Positions 1-8,331 of a stretch of DNA of 64,000 nt are shown one piece after another. The position numbers were made by a program, and so were the translations under genes. The notes beneath the pieces are model-generated. The model worked only from the letters and a program-made list of their open reading frames with translations, made no database searches and was not told the origin of the DNA. The stretch spans positions 62,001 through 126,000 of the forward strand of contig CAZWLN010000004.1 of NCBI GenBank assembly GCA_964634885.1, written 5' to 3'. The DNA comes from DAINRZ01 sp964634885. Its GTDB lineage: Bacteria > Bacteroidota > Ignavibacteria > Kapaibacteriales > UBA2268. Numbering within the stretch: position 1 is the first letter of the stretch; each line of letters begins with the position of its first letter.

Positions 1-1223
1 TGTTCCTGATCAGGAAGAGAATATTCCAGGACAACTTCCAGTTACTGGTGATCTGTTGTGTACTGGTCTTTGTCTGCTTCCTGACCTGGCTGACGATTGA
101 GATCAAAAGCCCGCTGCCCTTGGAATACTTAGTGTTCATTCCCAGCCTGGCCATGCTTATTGCCATTATATTCGATTCCAGGACGGCATTCTACGTTACG
201 GTGACCATGTCCCTGCTCCTTGCAGGCATCAGGGGCAATGATTACAACACCGGTACGACAATGATGTTTGCCGGAACCCTTGCGGCCTACACTGTCCGGG
301 ACATACAAAGCAGGACGCAGATGTTCCAGTCGATTTTCTTCATTTTCATCGGCCTGGCACTGCCTATCGTTGCTTTCAGCCTCGAAAAATCATCCGACCT
401 GATGAATACTATGTCGAAATTAGGAGTATCACTTGTCAATTCCGCATTCTCCCCGCTTATTACCTACGGCCTGCTATTCCTGCTCGAACGGTTGTCCAAC
501 GTTACGACCGACCTTAAGCTGCAGGAATACAACAATGTCAACCACCCGCTGCTGCTGAAAATGGGCGAGCTTGCCCCGGGTACATACCAGCATACCGTTT
601 CGATGGCAATCCTTGCCGAAAAATGTGCCGCTGCGATTGGTGCCAACCAACTGCTCGCGAAAGTGGGGGCCTATTTCCACGACATTGGGAAAATTGCCAA
701 GGCTGAGTATTTCGTTGAAAACCAGATCGACATGGAAAACAAGCACGATGCCCTCTCACCCAAGAAGAGCGCCGAGGTCATACGCAGGCATGTCATCGAA
801 GGCATCAAGCTGGGCAGGGAATACAAGCTGCCGAAGCGCATCATCGATTTCATTCCTATGCACCACGGTACTTCACTGATTAAGTATTTCTATGCTAAAG
901 CCCTCGAACAGGTTAATCCCGAGGATATCAACGAACTCGACTACAGGTATCCCGGCCCAAAACCGCGAAACAAAGAAACTGCCATCGTCATGATCTGCGA
1001 TACGGCTGAAGCCATTTCAAGGCTCCCCTCGAAGGACCGGGATAAAATGGAAGAAGCAGTTGACAGCGTCATCAGGGACAAACTGCTCGACGGCCAGTTT
1101 GACGAGTGCAACCTGACTTTCAGGGATTTACAGATGATCAAGGAAACGTGCCTGAAGAGCCTGATCGGCATCATGCACCCAAGAGTTGAGTACAAGGAGA
1201 TTCCTCCAAAGAAACAAACATAA
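1..1223 (+). CDS. pgpH: PgpH-type HDIG cyclic-dinucleotide phosphodiesterase, 5'-truncated
   Basis: The reading frame is open to the left edge of the window (first full codon at base 3), so the N-terminus and the usual extracellular domain are missing; a GTG at 48 is not the real start. What remains is a membrane part of several hydrophobic segments followed by a cytoplasmic HD domain. The HD motif FHDIGK (His-Asp at 678-683) is preceded by GTYQHT and followed by a second His region, MHHGT, which is the metal-binding pattern of the 7TM-HD family. Known members (PgpH of Listeria) hydrolyse cyclic di-AMP at the inner membrane. The substrate here is inferred from family. It ends 8 bases before xerD. 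Confidence 0.85.
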   Translation, partial: FLIRKRIFQDNFQLLVICCVLVFVCFLTWLTIEIKSPLPLEYLVFIPSLAMLIAIIFDSRTAFYVTVTMSLLLAGIRGNDYNTGTTMMFAGTLAAYTVRDIQSRTQMFQSIFFIFIGLALPIVAFSLEKSSDLMNTMSKLGVSLVNSAFSPLITYGLLFLLERLSNVTTDLKLQEYNNVNHPLLLKMGELAPGTYQHTVSMAILAEKCAAAIGANQLLAKVGAYFHDIGKIAKAEYFVENQIDMENKHDALSPKKSAEVIRRHVIEGIKLGREYKLPKRIIDFIPMHHGTSLIKYFYAKALEQVNPEDINELDYRYPGPKPRNKETAIVMICDTAEAISRLPSKDRDKMEEAVDSVIRDKLLDGQFDECNLTFRDLQMIKETCLKSLIGIMHPRVEYKEIPPKKQT

Positions 1224-1231
1224 AGCAAAAT

Positions 1232-2170
1232 ATGTCTATGAAAACAGAGCAGAACGAAATCGGTAACAGCCTCAAAAAACTCAGGAGGCAGGTTAACATG
1301 TTCCTCGATCACATCAACATCGAACGCGGCTATTCGGACAATACCATCGAATCGTACCAGCACGACCTGAAAAGCTACGTCGATTACCTCTGCTCCGTTG
1401 ATGTCCAGGATTTCGGGAAAGTAACGCCGAAATGCATCAGGGATTATCTCGGTATGCTTCACGATCTGGGGCTGAGTACCACCAGCCGTTACCGTTACCT
1501 TTCTGCCATTCGTGGGTTCCACAAATTCCTCTTCGGTTACGGCATTACAAAAGCCGATATTACCACTAACATTGAACTTCCGAAATTGGAGAAGAAGCTG
1601 CCCGAAACACTCACCATCGAAGATGTTGAGAATATCCTCCGGCAGCCTGACCTTACAAAACCCAGCGGCATCAGGGACAGGGCCATCCTGGAAACCCTGT
1701 ACGCCTGCGGCCTGCGCGTGTCGGAATTGATTAACCTGAAACAAAGAGACATTCTTTTCGAAGGGGAAATTGCGCGGGTTTTCGGCAAAGGCTCGAAAGA
1801 AAGGGTTGTACCCATCGGCAACTCCGCCATGCACTGGATCAGGGAATACCGCAACAAAGTCAGGCCCCTGTTTGTAAGGAATAAGGAAACGAACGACGTA
1901 CTCTACCTCAACCAGACAGGTACAAGGCTCTCCCGCATGTCTGTCTGGAAGATCGTCAGCAACGCTGCTGCCGGCACCGGAATTACCGCCGGAGTCCATC
2001 CCCACACCCTGAGACATTCGTTTGCCACGCACCTCCTCGAAGGCGGAGCCGACCTGAGGGCTGTCCAGGAGATGCTTGGGCACGTAGATATTAAAACTAC
2101 TCAGATATATACCCACATTGATATTAATTTCATCAAAGAAGTGCACAAAACATTCCATCCACGGGGATAG
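1232..2170 (+). CDS. xerD: Site-specific tyrosine recombinase XerC/XerD
   Basis: This 312-residue protein has a SAM-like N-terminal core-binding domain (about 20-105) and a C-terminal catalytic domain. All tyrosine-recombinase catalytic residues are visible: Arg162 in CGLRVSEL, Lys186 in GKGSKE, His258 and Arg261 in HPHTLRH, His284 in LGHVD and Tyr293 in QIYTH. Length and motifs are typical of chromosomal Xer enzymes, which resolve chromosome dimers at dif with help from FtsK; an ftsK gene lies at 19.7-22.8 kb. XerC versus XerD cannot be decided from sequence alone. There are no signs of an integrative element around it. Confidence 0.9.
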   Translation: MSMKTEQNEIGNSLKKLRRQVNMFLDHINIERGYSDNTIESYQHDLKSYVDYLCSVDVQDFGKVTPKCIRDYLGMLHDLGLSTTSRYRYLSAIRGFHKFLFGYGITKADITTNIELPKLEKKLPETLTIEDVENILRQPDLTKPSGIRDRAILETLYACGLRVSELINLKQRDILFEGEIARVFGKGSKERVVPIGNSAMHWIREYRNKVRPLFVRNKETNDVLYLNQTGTRLSRMSVWKIVSNAAAGTGITAGVHPHTLRHSFATHLLEGGADLRAVQEMLGHVDIKTTQIYTHIDINFIKEVHKTFHPRG

Positions 2171-2172
2171 TA

Positions 2173-2979
2173 ATGGAACACCAGGTGAAAAGCCCCATTG
2201 TACTACTCACAGATTTCGGCAACTCAGACTATTATGTTGCAATGATGAAAGGTGTGATTGGCTCAATAGCGCCGGATTGCGGGATAATCGACCTGTCTCA
2301 TAAGATAGAACCTTACAACGTCGGGCAGGCAGCTTTCCTGTTGTCCGTATCCCATAAGTATTTCCCGGTGGGAACAATATTTGTAGTTGTTGTCGATCCG
2401 CAGGTAGGCACTTCGAGAAAGCCCATTGCCGTCGAAGCAGATGGTCAATATTACATCGGCCCCGACAACGGGTTTGCCTCCTATGTCGTCGAAGACAGCG
2501 CAGCCGCCAGGGCATTCACACTCTCAAACAAAGGACTGCATCTGACCACAGTATCCAATACTTTCCACGGGCGCGACGTCTTTGCTCCTGTGGCCGCACA
2601 TTTGTTCAACGGTATTAGTCCTGACACTGTCGGTGAGGCCATTGAGCCGGCAAGCCTGGTAAGGCTGGCAGGCAACAGGAGAATTACCGAAAGAGCGGAA
2701 GCGATGGTTGGGGAGGTGGTAATCATAGACAATTACGGGAATCTCATTACCAATATCCATTCCGGCGCCCTGGCGGACGGAGAACGGGACGGCAGCAGTA
2801 TTACAATTGAGACGGCAAGCCGTACAATCAAAGGATTGAAAAACACTTTCGGCGATGTCCCGAAAGGAGAATTGCTGGCTTACACCGGCAGCCTCGGCTA
2901 CCTGGAAATAGCCGTCAACGGCGGCAATGCGGCAGGTTTGATTGATGCATTTCCCGGAATGAAGGTATTCGTAAAGTAG
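2173..2979 (+). CDS. SAM hydrolase (SAM hydroxide adenosyltransferase, DUF62)
   Basis: This 268-residue protein matches the fluorinase/DUF62 fold family. It opens with LLTDFGNSDYYVA, has the conserved Asp75 and Arg82 in VDPQVGTSR, and His132 in TFHGRDVFAP, which form the Asp-Arg-His triad of SAM hydrolases that split S-adenosylmethionine into adenosine and methionine using water. The C-terminal part (from about 175) corresponds to the second domain of the family (VIIDNYGNLITNI). It begins 2 bases after the xerD stop and is likely cotranscribed with it. The physiological purpose of such enzymes in bacteria is not well understood. Confidence 0.88.
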   Translation: MEHQVKSPIVLLTDFGNSDYYVAMMKGVIGSIAPDCGIIDLSHKIEPYNVGQAAFLLSVSHKYFPVGTIFVVVVDPQVGTSRKPIAVEADGQYYIGPDNGFASYVVEDSAAARAFTLSNKGLHLTTVSNTFHGRDVFAPVAAHLFNGISPDTVGEAIEPASLVRLAGNRRITERAEAMVGEVVIIDNYGNLITNIHSGALADGERDGSSITIETASRTIKGLKNTFGDVPKGELLAYTGSLGYLEIAVNGGNAAGLIDAFPGMKVFVK

Positions 2980-3044
2980 CTGATTGTCCTATTTTGGAAA
3001 AATGATATAATTAACATATTACTTTTATCTGAAGGGGTTACTAT

Positions 3045-4406
3045 ATGAAAAAGATTGTTTTAGTCTTATTGGTAGTGTTTATTTGTTCAAATCCGGCTTA
3101 TTCACAAACTGAAGTCAGGAAATCGCCCGATATTACAATTTACAACGGAGATCTCGGAGTGGTCAGGGAGACGAGGCCACTGGATCTTAAACAGGGTATA
3201 ACAGAAATAAGCATTGTTGATATTCCCGAGAACATCATCCCTACGTCGGTAAAACTTCAGTTCGACGGTTCAATCCTGGAACAGAATTTCCAGTATGATC
3301 TGGTAAGCATTGAGAAAGTACTGAAAAAGTATATTGGTAAGGAAGTCGAACTGACAGGTAAGAATACCATCAGGGGAAAACTCCTGAGTGTATCTTACGA
3401 CAAGTCCCTGCTGCTGCAAAAGAATGACGGAGGCCTGGTAGTTATTCCCAAAACGGATGATTACACCTTGTCCATGCCTTCACTTCCCGTAGGCTTCATC
3501 ACCGTACCTACACTTACCTGGAGCATCGAGTCGGCGAAGACGGGTAAACAGGACGGAGTGCTGTCCTATATGACAAACGGTATGAACTGGCAGGCTGAAT
3601 ATGTTGTCCTGCTTAACGATAACGACACGAAAATGGATATTAATGCCTGGGTTAATATCACTAACAATTCCGGTATGAGCTTCGAAAATGCTAACCTGAA
3701 ATTAGTTGCCGGCGACATCAACATGACAGACAGGAGGCGCTTAAAATATAATATGTATGATATGTATGATCAGGATGCCATTGGCTATCGTGGTCCCGAA
3801 ATGCCGTTCAAAGAAAAAAATTTCTTCGAATACCATGTCTATGATTTGCAGAGAAAAACCGATGTCAAAAACAATGAAACCAAGCAGATCTCTCTCTTCG
3901 AAGCTAAGAATGTTAACATCTCAAAAAAGTATGTCTATTCGACAGGTAAAAAAAGCAATAATGACAAAGTCAAGGTAATAATTGAATTCGATAATAAGAA
4001 GGAAAACAAAATGGGTATGCCTCTGCCCGGAGGAACTGTCAGAGTCAGTAAATATGACGGCAAATCCGTGGAATTTATCGGAGAAGACAGGATTGAGCAT
4101 ACACCGAAAGATGAGAAGATTGCCCTGAAAATAGGGGAGGTGTTCGACATCGTTGCCGAAACCGTAGAAATGGAACATAATATCGTTGGTGAAAGCTCTG
4201 ACGAAGTCAGCTATGAAGTAAAGCTAAGAAACAGAAAGGGTGAGAAGGTTGTTGTTGAAGTTGAAGCCAATCTCGGAGAAAACTGGTTGATCATCGATCC
4301 AAGTGAAAAGTATGAGAAGAAGAACGCTTCGACGGCCGTGTTCAAGGTGTCTGTTGGAAAAGATGAAGAGAAAGTCCTGAAATACAAAGTCAGGTTCAAT
4401 TACTGA
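3045..4406 (+). CDS. Secreted DUF4139-domain protein
   Basis: A 453-residue protein with a clear signal peptide (MKKIVLVLLVVFICSNPAYS, likely cut before Gln21) and a ribosome binding site AAGGGG upstream. The body resembles DUF4139 proteins: an N-terminal segment on a beta scaffold (ITIYNGDLGVVRE), the motif GMNWQAEYVVLL near 183-194, then a run of beta strands ending in EKVLKYKVRFNY. Family function is unknown; members are predicted secreted beta-rich proteins. It stands alone after the SAM hydrolase. A 3' remnant of a second DUF4139 copy lies downstream at 4679-4759. Confidence 0.75.
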   Translation: MKKIVLVLLVVFICSNPAYSQTEVRKSPDITIYNGDLGVVRETRPLDLKQGITEISIVDIPENIIPTSVKLQFDGSILEQNFQYDLVSIEKVLKKYIGKEVELTGKNTIRGKLLSVSYDKSLLLQKNDGGLVVIPKTDDYTLSMPSLPVGFITVPTLTWSIESAKTGKQDGVLSYMTNGMNWQAEYVVLLNDNDTKMDINAWVNITNNSGMSFENANLKLVAGDINMTDRRRLKYNMYDMYDQDAIGYRGPEMPFKEKNFFEYHVYDLQRKTDVKNNETKQISLFEAKNVNISKKYVYSTGKKSNNDKVKVIIEFDNKKENKMGMPLPGGTVRVSKYDGKSVEFIGEDRIEHTPKDEKIALKIGEVFDIVAETVEMEHNIVGESSDEVSYEVKLRNRKGEKVVVEVEANLGENWLIIDPSEKYEKKNASTAVFKVSVGKDEEKVLKYKVRFNY

Positions 4407-4678
4407 TCCGTTCAATAGGAGTTGCAAGTACACCCGGTTAAGGGATTATAGAATAAAAGCCGGTTCAGGCAGTTGCCCTACTCCGGCCTGGAATGGCCGC
4501 GATCGGCTCTTACTCAGGTGGCAGGACAGGATTGGACAAGGATTTAAAATGATAAGGATGAAATAGAAGCGATAGAGCTTTATTATTCAGTCTCTTGCTT
4601 CTTGAACCATGAAAAATTAAGGATTGACTCTTTTTGAAGTCATTACTGAAGCTATGAATATTTATTGAATTAGAAAAT

Positions 4679-4759
4679 TGCAGATTACTAATAATGACAT
4701 TACCGGCACCAAAAGATAAGGAAACAGTCCTGACATATACTGTAAGGTACATCGATTAA
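4679..4759 (+). pseudogene. Remnant of the 3' end of a second DUF4139 gene
   Basis: One frame reads ...LPAPKDKETVLTYTVRY followed by Ile-Asp and a TAA at 4757-4759. This resembles the end of the intact upstream gene (GKDEEKVLKYKVRFNY, then stop) and the usual DUF4139 C-terminus, where a Pro-rich strand is followed by a Leu-Thr-Tyr-x-Val-Arg-Tyr strand. Upstream the frame is broken (TGA at 4655). The simplest reading is a tandem duplicate of the 3045-4406 gene that has been mostly erased. The assignment rests on a short segment. Confidence 0.45.
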
Positions 4760-4908
4760 TGAGGCGGCTCTGAAAAGAAGAATAACCGTTTTATAATGAA
4801 TTGATGGTAAAGCAGATTCAATGAATGATTTCCGGACTTTCCGAATGAAACATATATAATTTTTTTCTTAAAAATTATTAATACAAAGAAAGTTTTCTCA
4901 CAATTCGG

Positions 4909-4916
4909 TATTTTTG
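4909..4916 (+). promoter_or_regulatory. TAnnTTTG-type -7 box
   Basis: The octamer TATTTTTG matches the Bacteroidota primary sigma factor -7 consensus TAnnTTTG and lies 46 bases before the ATG at 4963. No clear -33 TTTG is seen at the usual 19-20 base spacing. Confidence 0.3.
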
Positions 4917-4962
4917 TGTAATTAAAAATGATGGTTTTTGTTATTATGATAGGTTGGAAAAT

Positions 4963-5544
4963 ATGAAAACAGATATTATCTACTTGCCCGACGTTGCTTT
5001 CGATAAGTTAAAAGCTATTGTTGACAAAGCAATCGGCAAATTGCCCAACGGGAAAATCCTTGTGTCAAAGAGAATCAAAAGTGATGAATTTCTGCTCTCA
5101 TTTCCCAGGGGTATCAGTAATGAAAACTTCGTCCGGCTCTTTACCGGCCTGATGTCCCCCGACTGGACAAAGTCGAAGGAATTGTGCGGCTGGTTCTGGA
5201 GCACCGAAAAGACGCTGAAGAACGGCAACGGTTCTGCCCCGCGTAAGCGTATTATGCTGACACCCTACGGCGAAAACGGCAATGCCGGCCGCCATGGTGT
5301 CATCGAAGACGGCAGGGAAATTCATTTCGGCTCCGACGGTACCGTGAAGATCCTCGACGACGGCAATCTCCGTTACACAGAGCCTTACATTGACCCCGAT
5401 GAGTTCGAGTTGCTGTTTACTGCCGAGAACAAGACAATGAACGGGAACGGGAACGGCACAGCCAAAAACGGGCAGAGCAATGACGGGCAGCAGGCAGAAC
5501 AAGGCGGCGGCCTTTTAGCCAAATTGAAAAACATGTTCAAATAA
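4963..5544 (+). CDS. Hypothetical protein with NG-rich linker and amphipathic C-terminal tail
   Basis: I do not recognise the family. The start at ATG 4963 is chosen because AGGTTGG sits just before it; a TTG at 4954 is in frame. The 193-residue protein has no signal peptide or membrane segment. An N-terminal alpha/beta domain (about 1-150) contains CGWFWS near 83 and many charged residues. It is followed by a low-complexity linker rich in Asn and Gly (about 154-178) and ends in GGGLLAKLKNMFK, which would form a short basic amphipathic helix. That tail could contact a membrane or a partner, but this is inference. A strong terminator follows, so it is a single-gene unit. Confidence 0.65.
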   Translation: MKTDIIYLPDVAFDKLKAIVDKAIGKLPNGKILVSKRIKSDEFLLSFPRGISNENFVRLFTGLMSPDWTKSKELCGWFWSTEKTLKNGNGSAPRKRIMLTPYGENGNAGRHGVIEDGREIHFGSDGTVKILDDGNLRYTEPYIDPDEFELLFTAENKTMNGNGNGTAKNGQSNDGQQAEQGGGLLAKLKNMFK

Positions 5545-5562
5545 CTGCCTGACATCCTGCAC

Positions 5563-5620
5563 AATCGAACTATTACCCCTTGATGACAGCAAGTGGTAAT
5601 AGTTCGATTTTTATTTTTAC
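5563..5620 (+). terminator. Rho-independent terminator
   Basis: A perfect 15-base inverted repeat, AATCGAACTATTACC (5563-5577) and its complement (5595-5609), with a 17-base loop, runs directly into a T-rich tract. It ends the 4963-5544 transcript. Confidence 0.85.
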
Positions 5621-5664
5621 AAGGTACTTCCGGTTTTCCATTAGATTATTATTTAAGTCAAACA

Positions 5665-5703
5665 TCCCTGTTTTCACTGATATTTCTAATCCCTGTTTTC
5701 ACT
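5665..5703. repeat. Two 14-bp direct repeats spaced 25 bp
   Basis: TCCCTGTTTTCACT occurs at 5665-5678 and again at 5690-5703, a 25-base period. This is close to two and a half helical turns, and the repeats lie upstream of two promoter-like boxes. It could be a paired activator site for the receiver gene, or chance duplication. Confidence 0.5.
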
Positions 5704-5792
5704 TACAAGAATTCACTTAAGCCTGCTACCTATGAATCGGTATTTTTGTAAATTGCCGGTATTACAGGATTTACAAAGGCATTTCTATATAG

Positions 5793-5800
5793 TATTTTTG
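5793..5800 (+). promoter_or_regulatory. TAnnTTTG-type -7 box for the receiver gene
   Basis: TATTTTTG lies 68 bases before the GTG start at 5869; an identical octamer at 5741-5748 is a second candidate. The -33 position 19 bases upstream reads TTTA, one base off TTTG. Confidence 0.3.
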
Positions 5801-5868
5801 CACGAAAATAATATACTGTTTGATAATTTGACGATTTGAAAACTAATTGAAAGAGAAGTTCAGGATTA

Positions 5869-6327
5869 GTGTCGGATACTCCTTTAAACATATTGATAGC
5901 AGAAGACCACAAGATGACGGCAAAGCTGTTACAGTCGTTGCTGAACAAACAAAAAAACATCAACGTGGTTGACGTTGTAAACAACGGCAAAGATGTCCTT
6001 CCTGCTATGAACAGGTTCAAAGTTGACGTGCTGATCCTTGACCTCGAAATGCCTTTTATGAACGGTTTTGAAGTAATGAACAGCCTGCCCCCCGAAAGCA
6101 GGTCCAAAGTTCTTGTGCTTTCAGCACATACCGAAGCAAACGTCATCGAGAAGTCATTTGAGATGGGCGCTACCGGCTATATGAGTAAGAGAGCAGGCCT
6201 GCAGGAACTGATGGAAGGCATCAGCTCCGTTTCCGAGGGCAGAAACTATTTTGACATCAATTCGCTGGGAATATCAACAGAATTGGATAATGGGATCAAC
6301 AGAATAGCTGATAACATGAATAGATGA
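5869..6327 (+). CDS. Stand-alone response-regulator receiver protein
   Basis: A 152-residue protein with a GTG start and an AAGAGAAG ribosome binding site upstream. It is almost entirely a CheY-like receiver: acidic Asp13 in AEDHK, phosphoacceptor Asp58 in LILDLEMPFMNG, Ser85 in LSAHT and Lys107 in YMSKRAG. The GATGYMSK pattern is that of NarL/LuxR-family receivers, but the helix-turn-helix is absent; only about 25 residues of polar sequence follow the domain. It therefore probably acts through protein contact or by relaying phosphate. No kinase gene is adjacent; the closest is the hybrid kinase at 10.7 kb. Confidence 0.88.
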   Translation: MSDTPLNILIAEDHKMTAKLLQSLLNKQKNINVVDVVNNGKDVLPAMNRFKVDVLILDLEMPFMNGFEVMNSLPPESRSKVLVLSAHTEANVIEKSFEMGATGYMSKRAGLQELMEGISSVSEGRNYFDINSLGISTELDNGINRIADNMNR

Positions 6328-6360
6328 AGTAATTGTAAGTTTTTTGTTTTGGTGTCTGTC

Positions 6361-7230
6361 ATGAAAAAGTTCATAATACTTGCTGCAATAATATTAATAA
6401 CATCATATTTTAACGGTCTCGCCGTACCTCCGCCCGACGGGCAGGCCGGCTACACAGGGCCGTGGAATGCCGACGACGCCGTAAGCAAACAGGAAACCAA
6501 CGACTATTCTTTCGACAATGCTTTGGGCGAATACAGACTGTTTGTCATTTGTGAGATAGACATCAATAACGTTACCGGAAACATCTATCTTGGCTGGCTT
6601 AACCCTGACGGCGGCAAGGACCTCGAAGGCTATAATATGCTCTTCCATATTACCGGTGGTAACGGCTGGGCTTTCGAAGCGTCCGGGAGCATTGGCGAGT
6701 CAACAAACAGCACTGAACACATTGCCTACGCAATCAATGAAACAACGAACCTGCCTGTCAGGACCGTATTCCTTGGAGGCAGCAAATGGTTCTTTACCAA
6801 TAATGTCGGTTCCTGGAACCAGGTGGGGACAACACAGAAATTTATTTGTAATAAATTTTCCCTCAGCGGCCAACCTGGTTTCTTCAAGGATGCCAATACA
6901 AAAGAGGACGTTGCCGGGCCCCAGCCGGGCGATACCTATGGGCCGGAAGGCAGCAGCAATGACTATGATGACAAATCGGATATTAACGGCTTCTGGAATT
7001 TGTATCAGGTTGAATACAGCAGGCAATGCAGTAACGCCTGCTGGGGCAACGGATGGTTCAAACTCAACCCGGGTACCGTGTGGGCATCTCCTGAGGCTGA
7101 AGAAGGTTTCTATATATTCCCTGTTTATATCGAAGTCGATTACCTGACGTTTAAGGATGCCGCCAACACATACCAGTTCAGCGGCAATTCCGCCGTCAAC
7201 GATCCCGGTAACTACACCAAAACACCATAA
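6361..7230 (+). CDS. Secreted hypothetical protein
   Basis: I chose ATG 6361 over an in-frame GTG at 6349 because it gives a clean signal peptide (MKKFIILAAIILITSYFNG...). The mature part of about 265 residues is rich in Gly, Asn and aromatic residues and in alternating beta-strand patterns, with a Cys pair in a short segment (CSNACWGNGWFK). It has no T9SS sorting tail, lipobox or recognisable enzyme motif. The aromatic, beta-rich composition suggests an extracellular or periplasmic beta-sandwich, but no function can be assigned. It is followed by a small inverted repeat (TTCCCG/CGGGAA, 7270-7296) in the convergent spacer before the transporter gene. Confidence 0.65.
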   Translation: MKKFIILAAIILITSYFNGLAVPPPDGQAGYTGPWNADDAVSKQETNDYSFDNALGEYRLFVICEIDINNVTGNIYLGWLNPDGGKDLEGYNMLFHITGGNGWAFEASGSIGESTNSTEHIAYAINETTNLPVRTVFLGGSKWFFTNNVGSWNQVGTTQKFICNKFSLSGQPGFFKDANTKEDVAGPQPGDTYGPEGSSNDYDDKSDINGFWNLYQVEYSRQCSNACWGNGWFKLNPGTVWASPEAEEGFYIFPVYIEVDYLTFKDAANTYQFSGNSAVNDPGNYTKTP

Positions 7231-7319
7231 AAAGAAGTCTCTGTTTTTTACAGCTATAGATAATAGTAATTCCCGTACAGTAAAATGAATCGGGAAGAGT
7301 GTACACAGGTTTGTATCAA

Positions 7320-8231
7320 TTATCTTTCACCTGCCGCTTCCGGGCAGTCTTCTAAGGATTGGCGTTTACTCTGCTGAAGTATTATCCCGGCCATTATCAG
7401 CGCCAGGCCCGCAATCGAAGACAGTGCCACGCTTTCGCCGATGATGACATTTATGAATGCCAGTGACAGGAAAGGAGAAAGGTAAACCAGGTTACTCGTC
7501 CGGGCTATACTGTCGGTAAGGTTCAGCGCTTTGAGCCACAGGACAAAGGTTATTCCCATCTCGAACAGGCCTACGTAAACAACCGCAGCCAGGCCTTCGG
7601 ACGAAGGTAAAGTCAGGCTGCCGGTTGCCGCAACGGTAATGGTAATCAGTACAAAGCCTGTTACGAATGAGATGAAGAGTTTCACTGTCTCATCAGTTTT
7701 TGTACCGATATTCATAACCCAGAACAATGCCCATATCAGGGAACTGCCCAAGGCCAGGCCAATCCCCAGCGGTTCGTCGAAATTAAAATCGAATGACCCT
7801 TTCGTTGCAATTACAAGAACTCCTGAGAAGCTGATCATGATGGCGCACAGTTCACGGAAACGAAGTGCTTTCCTGAAAATGGCAGCCGACAGCAGGACTA
7901 CCATTACCGCCCACGTATAATTGAGCGTCAGGGCTTCCTGTGCCCGAAGCAGGGAATAGGCCCGGAACAGGACAAGGTAATAGAGGAAAGGATTAAGGAT
8001 GCCCTGTAACACAGCGTGCGTCAGTTCCTTTCGTTCCAGGTTACGGACGAGCCTGAGTTTACCGGTGGCAATGATTATTATCAGAAGTGCTGTGGCAGAT
8101 GTCAGTGACGAGTAGAAAAGCAGGTTCAGGTAGTCAACATATTGCAGTGCAATTTTAAAGGCAGTAGCTACCGTTGACCACAGCAGTACTGCCGAGAGGG
8201 CATAGATTAGGGCTTTGTCTGTCTTTTTCAT
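7320..8231 (-). CDS. DMT-superfamily (EamA) transporter
   Basis: A 303-residue protein made of ten hydrophobic segments in two homologous halves of five, the layout of EamA/RhaT drug/metabolite transporters in the inner membrane. The first half starts ALIYALSAVLLWSTVATAFK, the typical EamA opening with the Trp-Ser/Gly-Thr kink; the second half has LIWALFWVMNIG. The short C-terminal tail is polar and charged. The substrate cannot be read from sequence. It is a single gene on the minus strand, convergent with the secreted protein and divergent from the LRR lipoprotein. Confidence 0.85.
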   Translation of the reverse strand: MKKTDKALIYALSAVLLWSTVATAFKIALQYVDYLNLLFYSSLTSATALLIIIIATGKLRLVRNLERKELTHAVLQGILNPFLYYLVLFRAYSLLRAQEALTLNYTWAVMVVLLSAAIFRKALRFRELCAIMISFSGVLVIATKGSFDFNFDEPLGIGLALGSSLIWALFWVMNIGTKTDETVKLFISFVTGFVLITITVAATGSLTLPSSEGLAAVVYVGLFEMGITFVLWLKALNLTDSIARTSNLVYLSPFLSLAFINVIIGESVALSSIAGLALIMAGIILQQSKRQSLEDCPEAAGER

Positions 8232-8331
8232 ATCTTTTTTATCTTATCCCTGCTAATAAATTGTTTGATAAATTAACAAAGATTTTTAATTTTACAATTA
8301 CATTATAGACAATGTAAATTAAGGAAAAATA

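Larger units (their letters stand above)
4407..4962. other. 556-bp spacer, mostly decayed sequence
   Basis: No intact gene is visible. The stretch carries stops in all forward frames, a remnant of a DUF4139 3' end (4679-4759), an AT-rich block from about 4850, and a TAnnTTTG box at 4909-4916 that probably serves the next gene. I saw no convincing terminator directly after the DUF4139 gene. Confidence 0.5.
5545..5868. other. 324-bp spacer with terminator, direct repeats and promoter boxes
   Basis: No gene is seen. The spacer holds the terminator of the upstream gene, two 14-bp direct repeats (5665-5703), and two TATTTTTG boxes (5741-5748 and 5793-5800) before the receiver gene at 5869. Confidence 0.6.

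Noticed and set aside
941..2158. Long open frame (405 codons) on the minus strand opposite xerD
   Set aside because: It covers the recognised xerD gene and the end of the HD phosphodiesterase in antisense, has no known motif and reflects codon bias of the plus-strand genes.
1232..2170. Integrase of a mobile element
   Set aside because: The protein has typical Xer length and motifs and lies among housekeeping genes; I saw no attachment repeats or cargo.
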